From contig NZ_CP034550.1 of assembly GCF_009498035.1 (NCBI RefSeq), forward strand, positions 9,424,001 through 9,488,000: a stretch of 64,000 nt of DNA, written 5' to 3'. This DNA comes from Saccharothrix syringae. GTDB lineage: Bacteria; Actinomycetota; Actinomycetes; Mycobacteriales; Pseudonocardiaceae. The first letter of the stretch is position 1; each line of letters starts with the position of its first letter. Shown here piece after piece: positions 37,845-47,494 of the stretch. The notes under the pieces were generated by a model that searched no databases, was not told the origin of the DNA, and saw only the letters and a program-made list of their open reading frames with translations. A program made the position numbers and the translations under genes.

Positions 37845-38480
37845 ATGCGTTTCCACCACGAACACCTCCAGCACCGCCTGCACCACCTCCGCGAGCGCGG
37901 CGGTGACCCGCGGTTCGGCGGCGGCTTCCGCGGCCGCTTCCCGCTCCCGCCGGACGCGCCGTTCCCGCCCGAGCCACCGGGCTTCCCGGGGCACGGCCGC
38001 GGCCACGGTCGCGGCAGGCAGCGGAAGGGCAACGTCCGCGTGGCGGTGCTGACGCTGCTGGTCGAGCGGCCGATGCACGGCTACGAGATGATCCAGGAGA
38101 TCGGCCGCCGCACCGACGGCCTCTGGCGGCCCAGCCCCGGCTCGGTCTACCCGACCCTCCAGCTGCTGGCCGACGAGGGCCTGGTCTCCGTCGACGAGGA
38201 GGCGGGCGGCAAGAAGCTGTTCACGCTCACCGAGACCGGTCGCGCGGAGGCCGCCAAGCACGAGGGCACGCCGCCGTGGCAGCAGGTCAACGACGAGCTG
38301 GACGGCGAGGTCCTCAAGCTGCTCACCGCCTCGCGCAACCTGGGCGCGGCGATGCAGCAAATGGCCTACGCGGGCACGCGCGAGCAGAAGTCCCGGGCCG
38401 TCGCGGTCCTCGACGAGGCCCGCCGCAGGCTCTACGCGATCCTGGGCGAGCTGGACGTCGAGGACGACACGGACGAGTGA
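37845..38480 (+). CDS. PadR-family regulator with His-rich N-terminus
   Basis: A 211-residue protein. The PadR winged HTH occupies about residues 65-145 ([39 protein letters not shown]) and a helical dimerisation region follows. It is preceded by about 60 residues rich in His, Arg, Gly and Pro ([20 protein letters not shown]) that could bind metal. The start is ATG 37845 after CAGGAG. No transporter is adjacent in the same direction, so its target beyond itself is unclear. Confidence 0.9.
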   Translation: MRFHHEHLQHRLHHLRERGGDPRFGGGFRGRFPLPPDAPFPPEPPGFPGHGRGHGRGRQRKGNVRVAVLTLLVERPMHGYEMIQEIGRRTDGLWRPSPGSVYPTLQLLADEGLVSVDEEAGGKKLFTLTETGRAEAAKHEGTPPWQQVNDELDGEVLKLLTASRNLGAAMQQMAYAGTREQKSRAVAVLDEARRRLYAILGELDVEDDTDE

Positions 38481-38489
38481 CGCCGGAAA

Positions 38490-38529
38490 AAGCCGCCGCC
38501 CCGGGGGACGTCCCCCGGGGCGGCGGCTT
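38490..38529. terminator. bidirectional terminator
   Basis: A 40-base perfect palindrome (AAGCCGCCGCCCCGGGGGAC and its complement) starts ten bases after padR and precedes the convergent aldo/keto reductase stop. Flanking A and T runs make it an intrinsic terminator in both directions. Confidence 0.9.
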
Positions 38530-38535
38530 CGAGAC

Positions 38536-39528
38536 CTACCAGCGGTCGTGGACCAGCGGCCGGACCAGCTCGTCGTAGACCGCGCGCACCTCGTTCCGCA
38601 CGTCCTCGGGCAGCGGGGCGAGGTCCGCGGCCGCCGAGTTGGCCCGCGCCTGGTCGGCGTTGCGGGCGCCGGGGATGACCACGGTGACGCCGGGCTGGTC
38701 GACGATCCACCGCAGCGCGAACTGGGCCATGGTCGCCCCGGCGGGCACCAGCGGCCGCAGCCGCTCCACCGCCTCCAGGCCGACCTCGTACGGCACGCCG
38801 GAGAACGTCTCGCCGACGTCGAACGCGTCGCCGTTGCGGTTGTAGTTGCGGTGGTCGTCCGCGCCGAACTCGGTCGACCGGGTGTACTTGCCCGACAGCA
38901 GGCCCGAGGCCAGCGGCACGCGGGCGATGACCGCCACGCCGGCCTCCGCCGCCGCGGGCAGCACCCGCTCCAGCGGCTTGAGCCGGAAGGCGTTGAGGAT
39001 GATCTGGACGCTGGCCACGTTGGGCCGGGCGATCGCGGTCAGCGCCTCCTCGGCGGTCTCCACGCTCACGCCGTAGGCGGCGACCCGCTTGGCCTCGACC
39101 ATCTCGTCGAGCGCGTCGAACACCTCGTCGGTGGAGTACACCGGCGTCGGCGGGCAGTGCAGCTGGACCAGGTCCAGGGTGTCCACGCCGAGGTTGGCGC
39201 GCGACCGGTCGTTCCAGGCCAGGAAGTTCTCCCTGGAGTAGTTCTCCGGCACCTGGTCGACCCGGCGGCCCATCTTGGTGGCCACGGTGATGCCGGCGTC
39301 CCCGCGCTCGCGCAGGAACTTGCCCACCAGGGTCTCGCTGCGGCCGTCGCCGTAGACGTCGGCGGTGTCGAAGAAGTCCACGCCGGTGTCCGCGGCGGCG
39401 TGCAGCACCGCCAGCGCGTCGGACTCCTCGACCTGACCCCAGTCCGCGCCGAGCTGCCAGCAGCCCAGCCCGACCACGCCGACCTGCCGACCCAACCTGC
39501 GCGCGTTCCTCTGCTCCACGGGCGCCAA
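38536..39528 (-). CDS. aldo/keto reductase
   Basis: A 330-residue TIM-barrel NADPH reductase. The catalytic tetrad is visible: Asp and Tyr in FFDTADVYGDG, Lys in VATKMGR, His in VQLHCPP. The C-terminal cofactor segment VVIPGARNADQARANS is typical. It is a complete counterpart to the truncated homologue in the island at 59 kb. Substrate unknown. Start ATG 39528. Confidence 0.92.
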   Translation of the reverse strand: MAPVEQRNARRLGRQVGVVGLGCWQLGADWGQVEESDALAVLHAAADTGVDFFDTADVYGDGRSETLVGKFLRERGDAGITVATKMGRRVDQVPENYSRENFLAWNDRSRANLGVDTLDLVQLHCPPTPVYSTDEVFDALDEMVEAKRVAAYGVSVETAEEALTAIARPNVASVQIILNAFRLKPLERVLPAAAEAGVAVIARVPLASGLLSGKYTRSTEFGADDHRNYNRNGDAFDVGETFSGVPYEVGLEAVERLRPLVPAGATMAQFALRWIVDQPGVTVVIPGARNADQARANSAAADLAPLPEDVRNEVRAVYDELVRPLVHDRW

Positions 39529-39583
39529 TCCTAGGTGCGCGCTCCCACCGCCGCCCCTCAGGGCGGCCCCTCGGGTCGGGCGC

Positions 39584-40330
39584 TCAGGGCAGCACGAGCC
39601 CGGCGGGCCTGCGCCGGACGTGGACCCGGTACCCCACCTCGAAGGCCAGGCCGGGCGTCTCGGCGATGGCGCGCTCCGCGACCGGGCCGGAGAACTCGAT
39701 GCGCAGCACCGCCTCCAGGTCCGACCGCCGCTCGAACCGCCACAGCGCGCGCACGCGCCGCAGCGAGAACCCCCGGTCGGCGAAGAACCGCTCCACCGCC
39801 ACCGGGTCGTAGCGGGGCTCGTCCGCGCACAGCCACGGCCCGTAGGGCGGGGCCAGGCCGTCCAGGTCCACGACCGCCAGCGCGCCGCCGGGCCGCAGCA
39901 CGCGCTCCGCCTCGCGGATGCCCGGCTCGCAGCCGGGGCCGAAGAAGTAGGCCGTGCGGGCGTGCACGAGGTCGGCGCTCCCGTCGCGCAGCGGCAGCCG
40001 CTGGGCCGGGCCGGCGACCACCTCGGCGTTGGGCAGGTCGGCCACCCGGGCCCGGGCGCGTTCCACCAACGGGCGATGCGGCTCGACCCCGGTCACCGAG
40101 CGCGCGTCGGCGGCGAACACCGGCAGGTGGAACCCGTCGCCGCAGCCCACGTCGACCACGTCCCGGCCGGTCCAGTCGCACTCCTCGCGCAGCGCGGCCC
40201 AGATCGCGCCGCCCGCGTCCTGGGCGCGGTTCTCGACCTCGTAGACCTCGGGCCAGTGCCAGATGTTCGGGCTCGGCAGCACGTCGGCCGGGCGCACGGC
40301 GGCCAGGGCCGCGCGGACGAATCCCTTCAC
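39584..40330 (-). CDS. class I SAM-dependent methyltransferase
   Basis: A 248-residue protein with motif I VVDVGCGDGFHLPVF, acidic motif II GVEPHRP and post-motif VLRPGGALAVVDLDG. The family is Methyltransf_11-like. It is divergent from the VOC gene at 40386. Substrate unknown. Confidence 0.88.
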   Translation of the reverse strand: MKGFVRAALAAVRPADVLPSPNIWHWPEVYEVENRAQDAGGAIWAALREECDWTGRDVVDVGCGDGFHLPVFAADARSVTGVEPHRPLVERARARVADLPNAEVVAGPAQRLPLRDGSADLVHARTAYFFGPGCEPGIREAERVLRPGGALAVVDLDGLAPPYGPWLCADEPRYDPVAVERFFADRGFSLRRVRALWRFERRSDLEAVLRIEFSGPVAERAIAETPGLAFEVGYRVHVRRRPAGLVLP

Positions 40331-40385
40331 GGGACGACTCTAGAGCCGTAGGTTGATCGAATCCCCGCCTGCCAGGAGGTATGTG

Positions 40386-41201
40386 GTGTCGATCGTCCCG
40401 AATTCTCCCGCTTTGGCCGAGATGCACCACGGCGCGCCGTGCTGGGTGGACCTCGCCACCACCGACCTCCAGGCCACCGTCGACTTCTACACCGGCCTGT
40501 TCGGCTGGTACTACTCCGACGTCGACGGCCGCACGGTCGCCGTGGTCGACGGCCTGCCGGTGGCCGAGCTGGTCGCCGCGCCGCGGGCCAGCGCGTGGAC
40601 GCTCTACCTGAACACCCCGCACGCCCGGGCCACCGCCGAGAAGGCGCACGCGCTGGGCGGCACGCTGCTCGGCGAGCCGACCGAGCAGGTCACCCTGCTC
40701 GCCGACCCGACCGGCGCGGTGATCGGCTTCCGCCGCGCGGGCCCCGACTGGCTGTTCGGCACCGACGGGCACGGCGCCTACGCGTGGGCCGAGCTGAACA
40801 CCCGCGACGGGCAGCTGGCGGACGAGTTCTTCCACGAGCTGTGCGGGTTCGAAGTCACCCAGATCGGTGACGGCCAAGCCGTCGACTACACGCTGTGGGC
40901 GATCCAGGGGCACACCGTGCTGGGCCGGCAGCGGATGGGCCGGGCGTTCGAGCCGGGCACCCCGCCGCACTGGATGGTCTACTTCACCGCCGCGCCCGAG
41001 ATCGGCACCGACTCGGTGGCCACCCGGGTCCTGGAGCTGGGCGGGCGGGTCACCGTGGAGCCTTACGACACGCCGTTCGGGCGGATCACCGTGGTGGCCG
41101 ACCACTCCGGCGCGGTGTTCTCGGTGATCGACCCGTCCCGCGCCACCCCGCTGACCGACGACGACATCGGCGCGCGGATCGACGACCCGAACGACGAGTG
41201 A
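40386..41201 (+). CDS. VOC-fold (glyoxalase/bleomycin-resistance-like) protein
   Basis: A 271-residue protein with two VOC modules: WVDLATTDLQATVDFYTGLFGW (first half) and WAELNTRDGQLADEFFHELCG (second half). The tandem-VOC family includes many actinobacterial hydroxylase-labelled proteins of unknown substrate. Two adjacent GTG codons compete; 40386 lies six bases after AGGAGG and is preferred over 40383. Paralogous to the gene at 42251; the two flank the terpene-cyclase-like gene. Confidence 0.9.
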   Translation: MSIVPNSPALAEMHHGAPCWVDLATTDLQATVDFYTGLFGWYYSDVDGRTVAVVDGLPVAELVAAPRASAWTLYLNTPHARATAEKAHALGGTLLGEPTEQVTLLADPTGAVIGFRRAGPDWLFGTDGHGAYAWAELNTRDGQLADEFFHELCGFEVTQIGDGQAVDYTLWAIQGHTVLGRQRMGRAFEPGTPPHWMVYFTAAPEIGTDSVATRVLELGGRVTVEPYDTPFGRITVVADHSGAVFSVIDPSRATPLTDDDIGARIDDPNDE

Positions 41202-41214
41202 GGCCCGCCGGCGC

Positions 41215-42180
41215 ATGACCGCCCATCCCGATGCCGCCACGATCGAGTGGTTGCTCGACGCCGACCCGGCCCTGCGGTGGCAGGTGCTGCGGGACCTGAC
41301 CGACGCGTCCCCCGGGCAGGTGACCGCCGAACGGGCCCGGGTCGCCACCGAGGGCTGGGGCGCCCGGCTGCTCGCGCTGCGCGACGAGGACGGGCGGTGG
41401 GCCGGCGGCGCGTGCTTCCCCGCGGACTTTCGCGGCGACTTCTCCGCCGGCCAGCCGTGGACCTCGACCCTGCCGGCGTTGACGCTCCTGCGGGACCTGG
41501 GCGTCGACCCGGCCGACGCGCGGGTGCGCGAGGCGGTGGCGCTGGTGCGGGACAACTGCCGGTGGGAGCACGACGGGCAGCCGTTCTTCGCCGGCGAGGT
41601 CGAGCCGTGCATCAACGGGCGGACCACCGCGGTCGGCGCGTACTTCGGCGTGGACGTCGACGACCTGGTCGAGCGGCTGGTCGGCGAGCAGCTGGCCGAC
41701 GGCGGCTGGAACTGCGAGGCCGAGCGCGGGTCGGTGCGCTCGTCGTTCCACACGACGATCTGCGTGGTCGAGGGGCTGCTGGAGCACGAGCGGGCCACCG
41801 GCGGCTCGGCGGGGTCGGTGGCGGCCCGCCGGCGCGGCGAGGGGTACCTGCTGCGCAGGCGGCTGTTCCGGCGGCTGGGCACCGGGGAGGTGGTCGAGCC
41901 CGCCTGGCTGGAGTTCTCGTTCCCGACCTGGTGGCACTACGACGTGCTGCGGGGGTTGGAGCACTTCCGCGCCGCCGGGCACGCCCCGGTCCCGGAGCTG
42001 GCCGAGGCGGTCGACGTGGTGCGGTCGAAGCGGCGGCCCGACGGCACGTGGCCGCTGGAGAACACCCACCCGGGCGCGGTCCACTTCCCCCTCGACGGCG
42101 GCGACGGCGGGCCGAGCAGGTGGAACACCCTGCGCGCCCTGCGGGTCCTGGCCTGGTACGACCGCGCCGCGACCGGCTGA
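41215..42180 (+). CDS. prenyltransferase/squalene-cyclase-like repeat protein
   Basis: A 321-residue protein with alpha/alpha-barrel repeats containing the QW-like motifs DEDGRWAGG, LADGGWNCE and RPDGTWPLEN. These resemble prenyltransferase and squalene oxidase repeats. It lacks the DxDD catalytic acid of squalene cyclases, so a non-cyclase role is likely. The start is ATG 41215, 13 bases after the VOC stop, suggesting an operon. Confidence 0.8.
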   Translation: MTAHPDAATIEWLLDADPALRWQVLRDLTDASPGQVTAERARVATEGWGARLLALRDEDGRWAGGACFPADFRGDFSAGQPWTSTLPALTLLRDLGVDPADARVREAVALVRDNCRWEHDGQPFFAGEVEPCINGRTTAVGAYFGVDVDDLVERLVGEQLADGGWNCEAERGSVRSSFHTTICVVEGLLEHERATGGSAGSVAARRRGEGYLLRRRLFRRLGTGEVVEPAWLEFSFPTWWHYDVLRGLEHFRAAGHAPVPELAEAVDVVRSKRRPDGTWPLENTHPGAVHFPLDGGDGGPSRWNTLRALRVLAWYDRAATG

Positions 42181-42250
42181 CGGGCCGTTCTGTCGTACCC
42201 CCGGCGTACGGTGCTCGCACGGATTCGAACACCTGTGCGAGGAGGGCGCC

Positions 42251-43018
42251 ATGCCAACCCCCGGAACACCCGCCTGGGTGGAGGTCTCGTCGGAGGACCC
42301 GGCCGCCAGCCGGGAGTTCTACGCCCGGCTGCTCGGCTGGACCTACGAGGTGGTCCTCGACCCGCACCACCACGGCTACACCGTCGCCCGGCACGGCGGC
42401 GAGCCGGTCGCGGGCGTCTTCGAGAGCGCCGAGGGCGTGCCGCCCGGCTGGCTGCTGCACCTGCACGCGGCCGACGTCGAGGAGGTCGCGGCGCGAGTGC
42501 CCGAGCTGGGCGGGGAGGTCGTCGCGGGCCCGCTGGAGGCGCCCGGCGCGAGCCGCGTGCTGCTGACCGCCGACCCGACGGGCGCGGTGGTCGGGTTCCG
42601 GCAGGTCACGGGCGCCGCGGCGGCCACGAGCAGGCCGGGGGCGCTGAACTGGGCCGAGCTGACCACGCGGGACGCCGGGGCCGCCGACCGGTTCTACGGC
42701 GCGCTGTTCGGCTACGAGGAGCGGCAGCTCGGCGACGGCGGGGCGTTCGACTACAAGACGTGGTCCAAGGATGGCGCGGAGGCCGTGGGGCGGCTGCGGG
42801 TGGGCGCGGGGTTCCCGGCCGGGGTGCCGTCGCACTGGATGGTGTACTTCGGCGTCGACCCGGGGGTGGGCGCGGACGCGTCCGCCGAGCGCGCGGTGGC
42901 CCTGGGCGGCCGGGTGGAGGTGCCGCCGTTCGACGCGCCGCACGGGCGCACCGCGGTCGTGCGCGACCCGTTCGGCGCGCTGTTCTCGCTGGTCGACGCG
43001 GGCGACCGGGTGGGGTGA
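42251..43018 (+). CDS. VOC-fold protein, paralogue of the 40386 gene
   Basis: A 255-residue tandem-VOC protein: WVEVSSEDPAASREFYARLL in the first half and WAELTTRDAGAADRFYGALFG in the second, with the shared GVPSHWMVYFGVDPG-like ending. A strong AGGAGG precedes ATG 42251. About as long as its upstream paralogue and clearly related to it. Convergent with cdsA, three bases from its stop. Confidence 0.9.
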   Translation: MPTPGTPAWVEVSSEDPAASREFYARLLGWTYEVVLDPHHHGYTVARHGGEPVAGVFESAEGVPPGWLLHLHAADVEEVAARVPELGGEVVAGPLEAPGASRVLLTADPTGAVVGFRQVTGAAAATSRPGALNWAELTTRDAGAADRFYGALFGYEERQLGDGGAFDYKTWSKDGAEAVGRLRVGAGFPAGVPSHWMVYFGVDPGVGADASAERAVALGGRVEVPPFDAPHGRTAVVRDPFGALFSLVDAGDRVG

Positions 43019-43021
43019 GGG

Positions 43022-43873
43022 CTATGCGGGCAGGAACGCCTGGAGCAGCAGCCAGGACACCACGGCCGAGGGCAGCAGCGAGTCCATCCGGTCCATCAGG
43101 CCGCCGTGCCCGGGGAGCAGCGTGCCCATGTCCTTGATCCCGAGGTCCCGCTTGATCAGCGACTCGACCAGGTCGCCCGCCGTGGCCGTGACGACGATGG
43201 CGGCGCCGAACAGCGCGCCCTGCCACCACTGGCCGCCCAGCATCAGGTCGAGGGTGAGGGCGCCGCCGACCATGCCCGCCACCATCGAGCCCGCGAAACC
43301 CTCCCAGGACTTCTTGGGGCTGATGGTGGGGGCCATGGGGTGCTTGCCGAACAGGACGCCGGCCACGTAGCCGCCGGTGTCGGACAGCACGACGCCGATG
43401 AGGAACGCCAGGACGCGGAACACGCCGTCGTCCGGCACCACCAGCATGACCGCGAAGGAGGCGAACACCGCGACGTAGGCCACGGTGAACACCGACGCGG
43501 TGACGTCCCGCAGGTAGCCGTCCGGGCCGTCCTTGAGCCGCCACATCAGGCAGACGAGCATGGTGACCACGAACGCGCCCAGCACGCCCGCGCGCTCCAG
43601 CGGCCAGGCCAGCCACACCGCGGCCTGCCCGCCCAGCAGCACGGGCACCAGCGCGACCCGGACGCCCGCGCCGCGCTTGAGCGCGCCCGCCAGCTCGTAG
43701 GTGGACACCGCGACGGCGACCGCCACGACGCCGATGAACAGCTCGCGCACCGTCAGCAGGGCGACCAGGATGACCGCGCCGAGGCCGACTCCCACGGCGA
43801 TGGCCGCGGGCAGGTCGCGCCCCGCGCGTGATGGGCTCTTCCCCGGCGCGTCCCGCTCACCGCCGACTGACAC
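43022..43873 (-). CDS. cdsA: phosphatidate cytidylyltransferase
   Basis: A 283-residue integral membrane enzyme making CDP-diacylglycerol. It has seven or eight hydrophobic helices and the C-terminal signature SLIKRDLGIKDMGTLLPGHG GLMDRMDS. A charged N-terminus precedes the first helix. It is downstream of frr in the conserved rpsB-tsf-pyrH-frr-cdsA order (Rv2881c region). Confidence 0.95.
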   Translation of the reverse strand: MSVGGERDAPGKSPSRAGRDLPAAIAVGVGLGAVILVALLTVRELFIGVVAVAVAVSTYELAGALKRGAGVRVALVPVLLGGQAAVWLAWPLERAGVLGAFVVTMLVCLMWRLKDGPDGYLRDVTASVFTVAYVAVFASFAVMLVVPDDGVFRVLAFLIGVVLSDTGGYVAGVLFGKHPMAPTISPKKSWEGFAGSMVAGMVGGALTLDLMLGGQWWQGALFGAAIVVTATAGDLVESLIKRDLGIKDMGTLLPGHGGLMDRMDSLLPSAVVSWLLLQAFLPA

Positions 43874-43956
43874 CTGCTGTGCTCCTGTTCACGGCCGTCC
43901 GGCCGGGCAAGGCGTGCGGCCCGCGAAGCGCGCCGGACGCACCGGGTGCGACCTGC

Positions 43957-44514
43957 TCAGACCTCGAGCAGCTCGGCTTCCTTGTGCTTGACCAGCTCGT
44001 CGACCTGCGCCACGTACCGGTGGGTGACGTTCTCCAGCTCCTTCTCGGCGCGGGTGCCGTCGTCCTCGCCGACCTCGCCGTCCTTGACCAGGCGGTCCAG
44101 CTCCTCCTTGGCCTTGCGGCGGATGTTGCGGATGGAGACCTTGGCGTCCTCGCCCTTGCCCTTGGCGACCTTGACCATCTCGCGGCGGCGCTCCTCGGAC
44201 AGCTGCGGGATCACCACGCGGATGACGGTGCCGTCGTTGCTGGGGTTGACGCCCAGGTCGGAGTCGCGGATGGCCTTCTCGACCGAGTTGAGCTGGCTCT
44301 GGTCGTAGGGCTTGATGACGGCCATGCGGGCCTCGGGGATGGCGACGCTGGCCAGCTGGTTCAGCGGCGTGGGTGAACCGTAGTACTCGACGACGATGCG
44401 GGAGAACATCGAGGGGGTGGCGCGGCCGGTACGCACCGAGGCCAGGTCCTCCTTGGCCACGGACACCGCTTTTTCCATCTTCTCCTCTGCGTCGAGGAGG
44501 GTCTCGTCGATCAC
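43957..44514 (-). CDS. frr: ribosome recycling factor
   Basis: A 185-residue protein of exact family length. Seen: the conserved [32 protein letters not shown], and [20 protein letters not shown] segments. With EF-G it splits post-termination ribosomes. It starts at ATG 44514, 48 bases after pyrH. Confidence 0.97.
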   Translation of the reverse strand: MIDETLLDAEEKMEKAVSVAKEDLASVRTGRATPSMFSRIVVEYYGSPTPLNQLASVAIPEARMAVIKPYDQSQLNSVEKAIRDSDLGVNPSNDGTVIRVVIPQLSEERRREMVKVAKGKGEDAKVSIRNIRRKAKEELDRLVKDGEVGEDDGTRAEKELENVTHRYVAQVDELVKHKEAELLEV

Positions 44515-44562
44515 GGCTGGCTCCCTAGGGTGTGGCGAAGTTCGGCTCGAATCCCAGCAGGT

Positions 44563-45351
44563 CTAGAAGGACGGGCGACCACCGGGGGTGCTCACCAACG
44601 TCCCGATCTTCTCACCGCGCACGGCCCGTGCGATGTTCCCCTCGGTGAGCAGGTTGAAGACCATGATCGGCATGTTGTTGTCCATGCACAGGCTGAACGC
44701 GGTCGCGTCGGCCACGTTCAGACCGCGTTCGAGCACTTCGCGGTGGGTGATGTTGTCGAACATCAGGGCGTCCGGGTCGACCTTGGGGTCGGCGGTGTAG
44801 ATGCCGTCCACGGCCTTGGCCATGAGCACGACCTCGCAGCCGATCTCCAGCGCGCGCTGCGCGGCGGTCGTGTCGGTGGAGAAGTAGGGCATGCCGGCGC
44901 CGCCGCCGAAGATGACGACGCGCCCCTTCTCCAGGTGGCGGATGGCGCGGCGCGGGATGTAGGACTCGGCGATCTGCCCCATGGTGATGGCGGTCTGCAC
45001 GCGCGTCTCGATGCCGTGCTCCCGCTCCAGGAAGTCCTGGAGGGCGAGGCAGTTCATGACGGTCCCGAGCATGCCCATGTAGTCGGCGCGGCTGCGGTCC
45101 ATGCCGCGCTGCTGCAGCTCGGCGCCGCGGAAGAAGTTGCCGCCACCGATGACGACGGCGACCTGGGCCCCTGTCCGGACGACCGCGGCGATCTGGCGGG
45201 ACACGGTCTGCACGACGTCCGGGTCGACGCCGACGCCGCCGCCGCCGAACATCTCACCGCCCAGCTTGAGCATCACGCGCCGGTACCCGTGGGCCGGGTC
45301 CTCACCGCGCTCGTGGTCTACCTCTGCGCTCACAGGTCCTCCTTCGGACAC
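44563..45351 (-). CDS. pyrH: UMP kinase
   Basis: A 262-residue hexameric amino-acid-kinase-fold enzyme that phosphorylates UMP to UDP. Motifs: [28 protein letters not shown], and [20 protein letters not shown]. Same strand and order as in other actinobacteria; a hairpin separates it from tsf. Confidence 0.97.
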   Translation of the reverse strand: MSEGGPVSAEVDHERGEDPAHGYRRVMLKLGGEMFGGGGVGVDPDVVQTVSRQIAAVVRTGAQVAVVIGGGNFFRGAELQQRGMDRSRADYMGMLGTVMNCLALQDFLEREHGIETRVQTAITMGQIAESYIPRRAIRHLEKGRVVIFGGGAGMPYFSTDTTAAQRALEIGCEVVLMAKAVDGIYTADPKVDPDALMFDNITHREVLERGLNVADATAFSLCMDNNMPIMVFNLLTEGNIARAVRGEKIGTLVSTPGGRPSF

Positions 45352-45356
45352 GGCAA

Positions 45357-45391
45357 GGGCGGGGTCGCGACGCCAGCGCGCAACCCCGCCC
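45357..45391. terminator. hairpin between tsf and pyrH
   Basis: GGGCGGGGT (45357-45365) pairs with ACCCCGCCC (45383-45391), with extra pairs inside the loop. It follows the tsf stop and may partly terminate or attenuate the rpsB-tsf transcript before pyrH. Confidence 0.6.
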
Positions 45392-45400
45392 CCACGTGGA

Positions 45401-46216
45401 TCAGGCCTGGCCGACCTCGAACCGGGCGAAGCGGGTCACGGTGACCCCGGCCTCGTCCAGCACGGCCTTGACCGTCTTCTTCGACTCCGTCACCGACGAC
45501 TGCTCCAGGAGCACGACGTCCTTGAAGAAGCCGTTCACGCGACCCTCGACGATCTTGGGCAGCGCCGCCTCCGGCTTGCCCTCCTCGCGCGCGGTCTCCT
45601 CGGCGATGCGGCGCTCGTTGGCGACCACGTCGGCCGGGACCTCGTCGCGGGTGAGGTAGCGGGGGCGCATCGCGGCGATCTGCATGGCGGCGCCGCGGGC
45701 GGCTTCCTCGTTGTCGCCGGTGTACTCGACCACGACGCCCACGGCGGGCGGCAGGTCGGCGGCGCGGCGGTGCAGGTAGGTGGTCACCTTGCCGTCGAAG
45801 ACGGCGACCTTGGCCAGCTCCAGCTTCTCGCCGATCTTGGCGGAGAACTCCTGGACGACCGCGTCGACGGCCTTGCCGTCGAGGTCGGCGGCCTTGAGGA
45901 CGTCGACGTCGGCCGGGCGGGTGGCCTTGGCGACCGCCACGATCCGGGAGGCGAGCTCCTGGAAGTCGGCGTTCTTGGCGACGAAGTCGGTCTCGCAGCG
46001 CAGCTCGATCATCACGCCGTCCTCGGCCACGACCAGGCCGTTGGAGGTCGTGCGCTCGGCGCGCTTGCCGACGTCCTTCGCACCCTTGATGCGCAGGATC
46101 TCGACCGCCTTGTCGAAGTCGCCGTCGGCTTCCTCGAGCGCCTTCTTGCAGTCCATCATGCCGGCGGCGGTGAGCTCGCGGAGGCGCTTGACGTCAGCGG
46201 CGGTGTAGTTCGCCAT
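45401..46216 (-). CDS. tsf: elongation factor Ts
   Basis: A 271-residue guanine-exchange factor for EF-Tu. The N-terminal UBA-like domain is [21 protein letters not shown], and the EF-Tu contact motif [10 protein letters not shown] is intact. The start is ATG 46216. A hairpin lies between it and rpsB. Confidence 0.97.
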   Translation of the reverse strand: MANYTAADVKRLRELTAAGMMDCKKALEEADGDFDKAVEILRIKGAKDVGKRAERTTSNGLVVAEDGVMIELRCETDFVAKNADFQELASRIVAVAKATRPADVDVLKAADLDGKAVDAVVQEFSAKIGEKLELAKVAVFDGKVTTYLHRRAADLPPAVGVVVEYTGDNEEAARGAAMQIAAMRPRYLTRDEVPADVVANERRIAEETAREEGKPEAALPKIVEGRVNGFFKDVVLLEQSSVTESKKTVKAVLDEAGVTVTRFARFEVGQA

Positions 46217-46263
46217 CGTGCTGGATCCGTTCCTTATGCGGTTTACGCGCGGTCGTTGGAGTG

Positions 46264-46304
46264 CGCGCGCCGCGCCACCCCGGCGAGGGGGAGCGCGGCG
46301 CGCG
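46264..46304. terminator. hairpin between rpsB and tsf
   Basis: A 12-bp stem: CGCGCGCCGCGC (46264-46275) pairs with GCGCGGCGCGCG (46293-46304), loop 17 bases. Placed seven bases after the rpsB stop, a common site for partial termination or processing in rpsB-tsf operons. Confidence 0.6.
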
Positions 46305-46310
46305 GCTCGA

Positions 46311-47141
46311 TCAGGACTGGACGGCCTCGGAGCCCTCGGCGGGCTTCTCGGTCGCCTCGGCACCGACCAGCAGCTCCTGCTCCCACTCGGCCAGCGGCTC
46401 GTCGGCGCCCGGCTCGGGCTTGTCGGCGCCGTCGGCGACCTGGGTGCGGGCACCGGAGCGCGCCATCAGACCGGCGGCGGCGGCCTCGGCCACCACCTTG
46501 GTCAGCAGCGCGGCGGAGCGGATCGCGTCGTCGTTGCCCGGGATCGGGTAGTCGACCTCGTCCGGGTCGCAGTTCGTGTCGAGGATCGCCACGATCGGGA
46601 TGTTCAGCTTGCGCGCCTCGCCGACGGCGATGTGCTCCTTCTTGGTGTCCACGATCCACACGGCGCTGGGCACCTTGGACATGTCGCGGATACCGCCGAG
46701 CGTGCGCTCCAGCTTGTCCTTCTCGCGGTTCATCATCAGGATTTCCTTCTTGGTGAAACCCTGGAAGCCGCCGGTCTGCTCCATCGACTCCAGCTCCTTG
46801 AGCCGCTGGAGGCGCTTGTGCACGGTGGAGAAGTTGGTGAGCATGCCGCCCAGCCAGCGCTGGTTCACGTAGGGCATGCCGACGCGGAGGGCCTCGTTGG
46901 CGATGGCCTCCTGCGCCTGCTTCTTCGTGCCGATGAACAGGATCGACCCGCCGTGCGCGACCGTCTCCTTGACGAACTCGTAAGCCCGGTCGATGTAGCT
47001 CAGCGTCTGCTGCAGGTCGATGATGTAGATGCCGTTGCGCTCGGTGAAGATGTAGCGCTTCATCTTCGGGTTCCAGCGCCGGGTCTGGTGCCCGAAGTGC
47101 ACGCCGCTGTCGAGCAGCTGCTTCATGGTGACGACGGCCAT
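46311..47141 (-). CDS. rpsB: 30S ribosomal protein S2
   Basis: A 276-residue S2 protein: [19 protein letters not shown], then [24 protein letters not shown] and the [19 protein letters not shown] region. The acidic C-terminal tail after residue 225 is typical of actinobacterial S2. Start ATG 47141. Confidence 0.98.
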   Translation of the reverse strand: MAVVTMKQLLDSGVHFGHQTRRWNPKMKRYIFTERNGIYIIDLQQTLSYIDRAYEFVKETVAHGGSILFIGTKKQAQEAIANEALRVGMPYVNQRWLGGMLTNFSTVHKRLQRLKELESMEQTGGFQGFTKKEILMMNREKDKLERTLGGIRDMSKVPSAVWIVDTKKEHIAVGEARKLNIPIVAILDTNCDPDEVDYPIPGNDDAIRSAALLTKVVAEAAAAGLMARSGARTQVADGADKPEPGADEPLAEWEQELLVGAEATEKPAEGSEAVQS

Positions 47142-47494
47142 GGCCGGGTTCGCACCTCTTCGTTCGGGCGCGCCGGTGTTGTCGGCCGGCACGCGTTCCG
47201 GTTCGTCGCGGCGGGCCCGGGTGGCCTGCCGCCCTGGTGCCATTGCCGTCGCCCGAACCTGAGGGTTATCCGACCCTCGGGACCGCCGGACGCCGTGACT
47301 CGACCACGGGACGCGGGTCGGATCTGCAGTGGCACGCGAAGTCGCCCTGCACTCACACGGGGCGCGTGACGAGTGTACGCCGGTGGGGGTCGGAACCACG
47401 AACCGACCCCGGCAGTTGTCCACAGGTCCGCGAGTTGTCCACAGATCGCCGGAAGCCCCTGGCCGCCCCCGGTCCACCCCGGCACGGTGGACCC
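47142..47494. other. 353-base divergent promoter region of rpsB and the M23 gene
   Basis: No gene is seen here. It contains the rpsB leader, a small stem (GAGGGT 47261-47266 with ACCCTC 47273-47278) and two DnaA-box matches close to the M23 start. No conserved S2-binding leader structure could be recognised by eye. Confidence 0.5.
47416..47443 (+). promoter_or_regulatory. two DnaA boxes
   Basis: TTGTCCACA occurs at 47416-47424 and 47435-47443, 19 bases apart in the same orientation. Both are perfect matches to the actinomycete DnaA consensus. They lie in the rpsB-M23 promoter gap. A cluster of two is too small for an origin but could be a DnaA-controlled promoter or titration site. Confidence 0.6.

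Noticed and set aside
47416..47443. Replication origin
   Set aside because: There are only two DnaA boxes, and no dnaA, dnaN or gyrB genes nearby.
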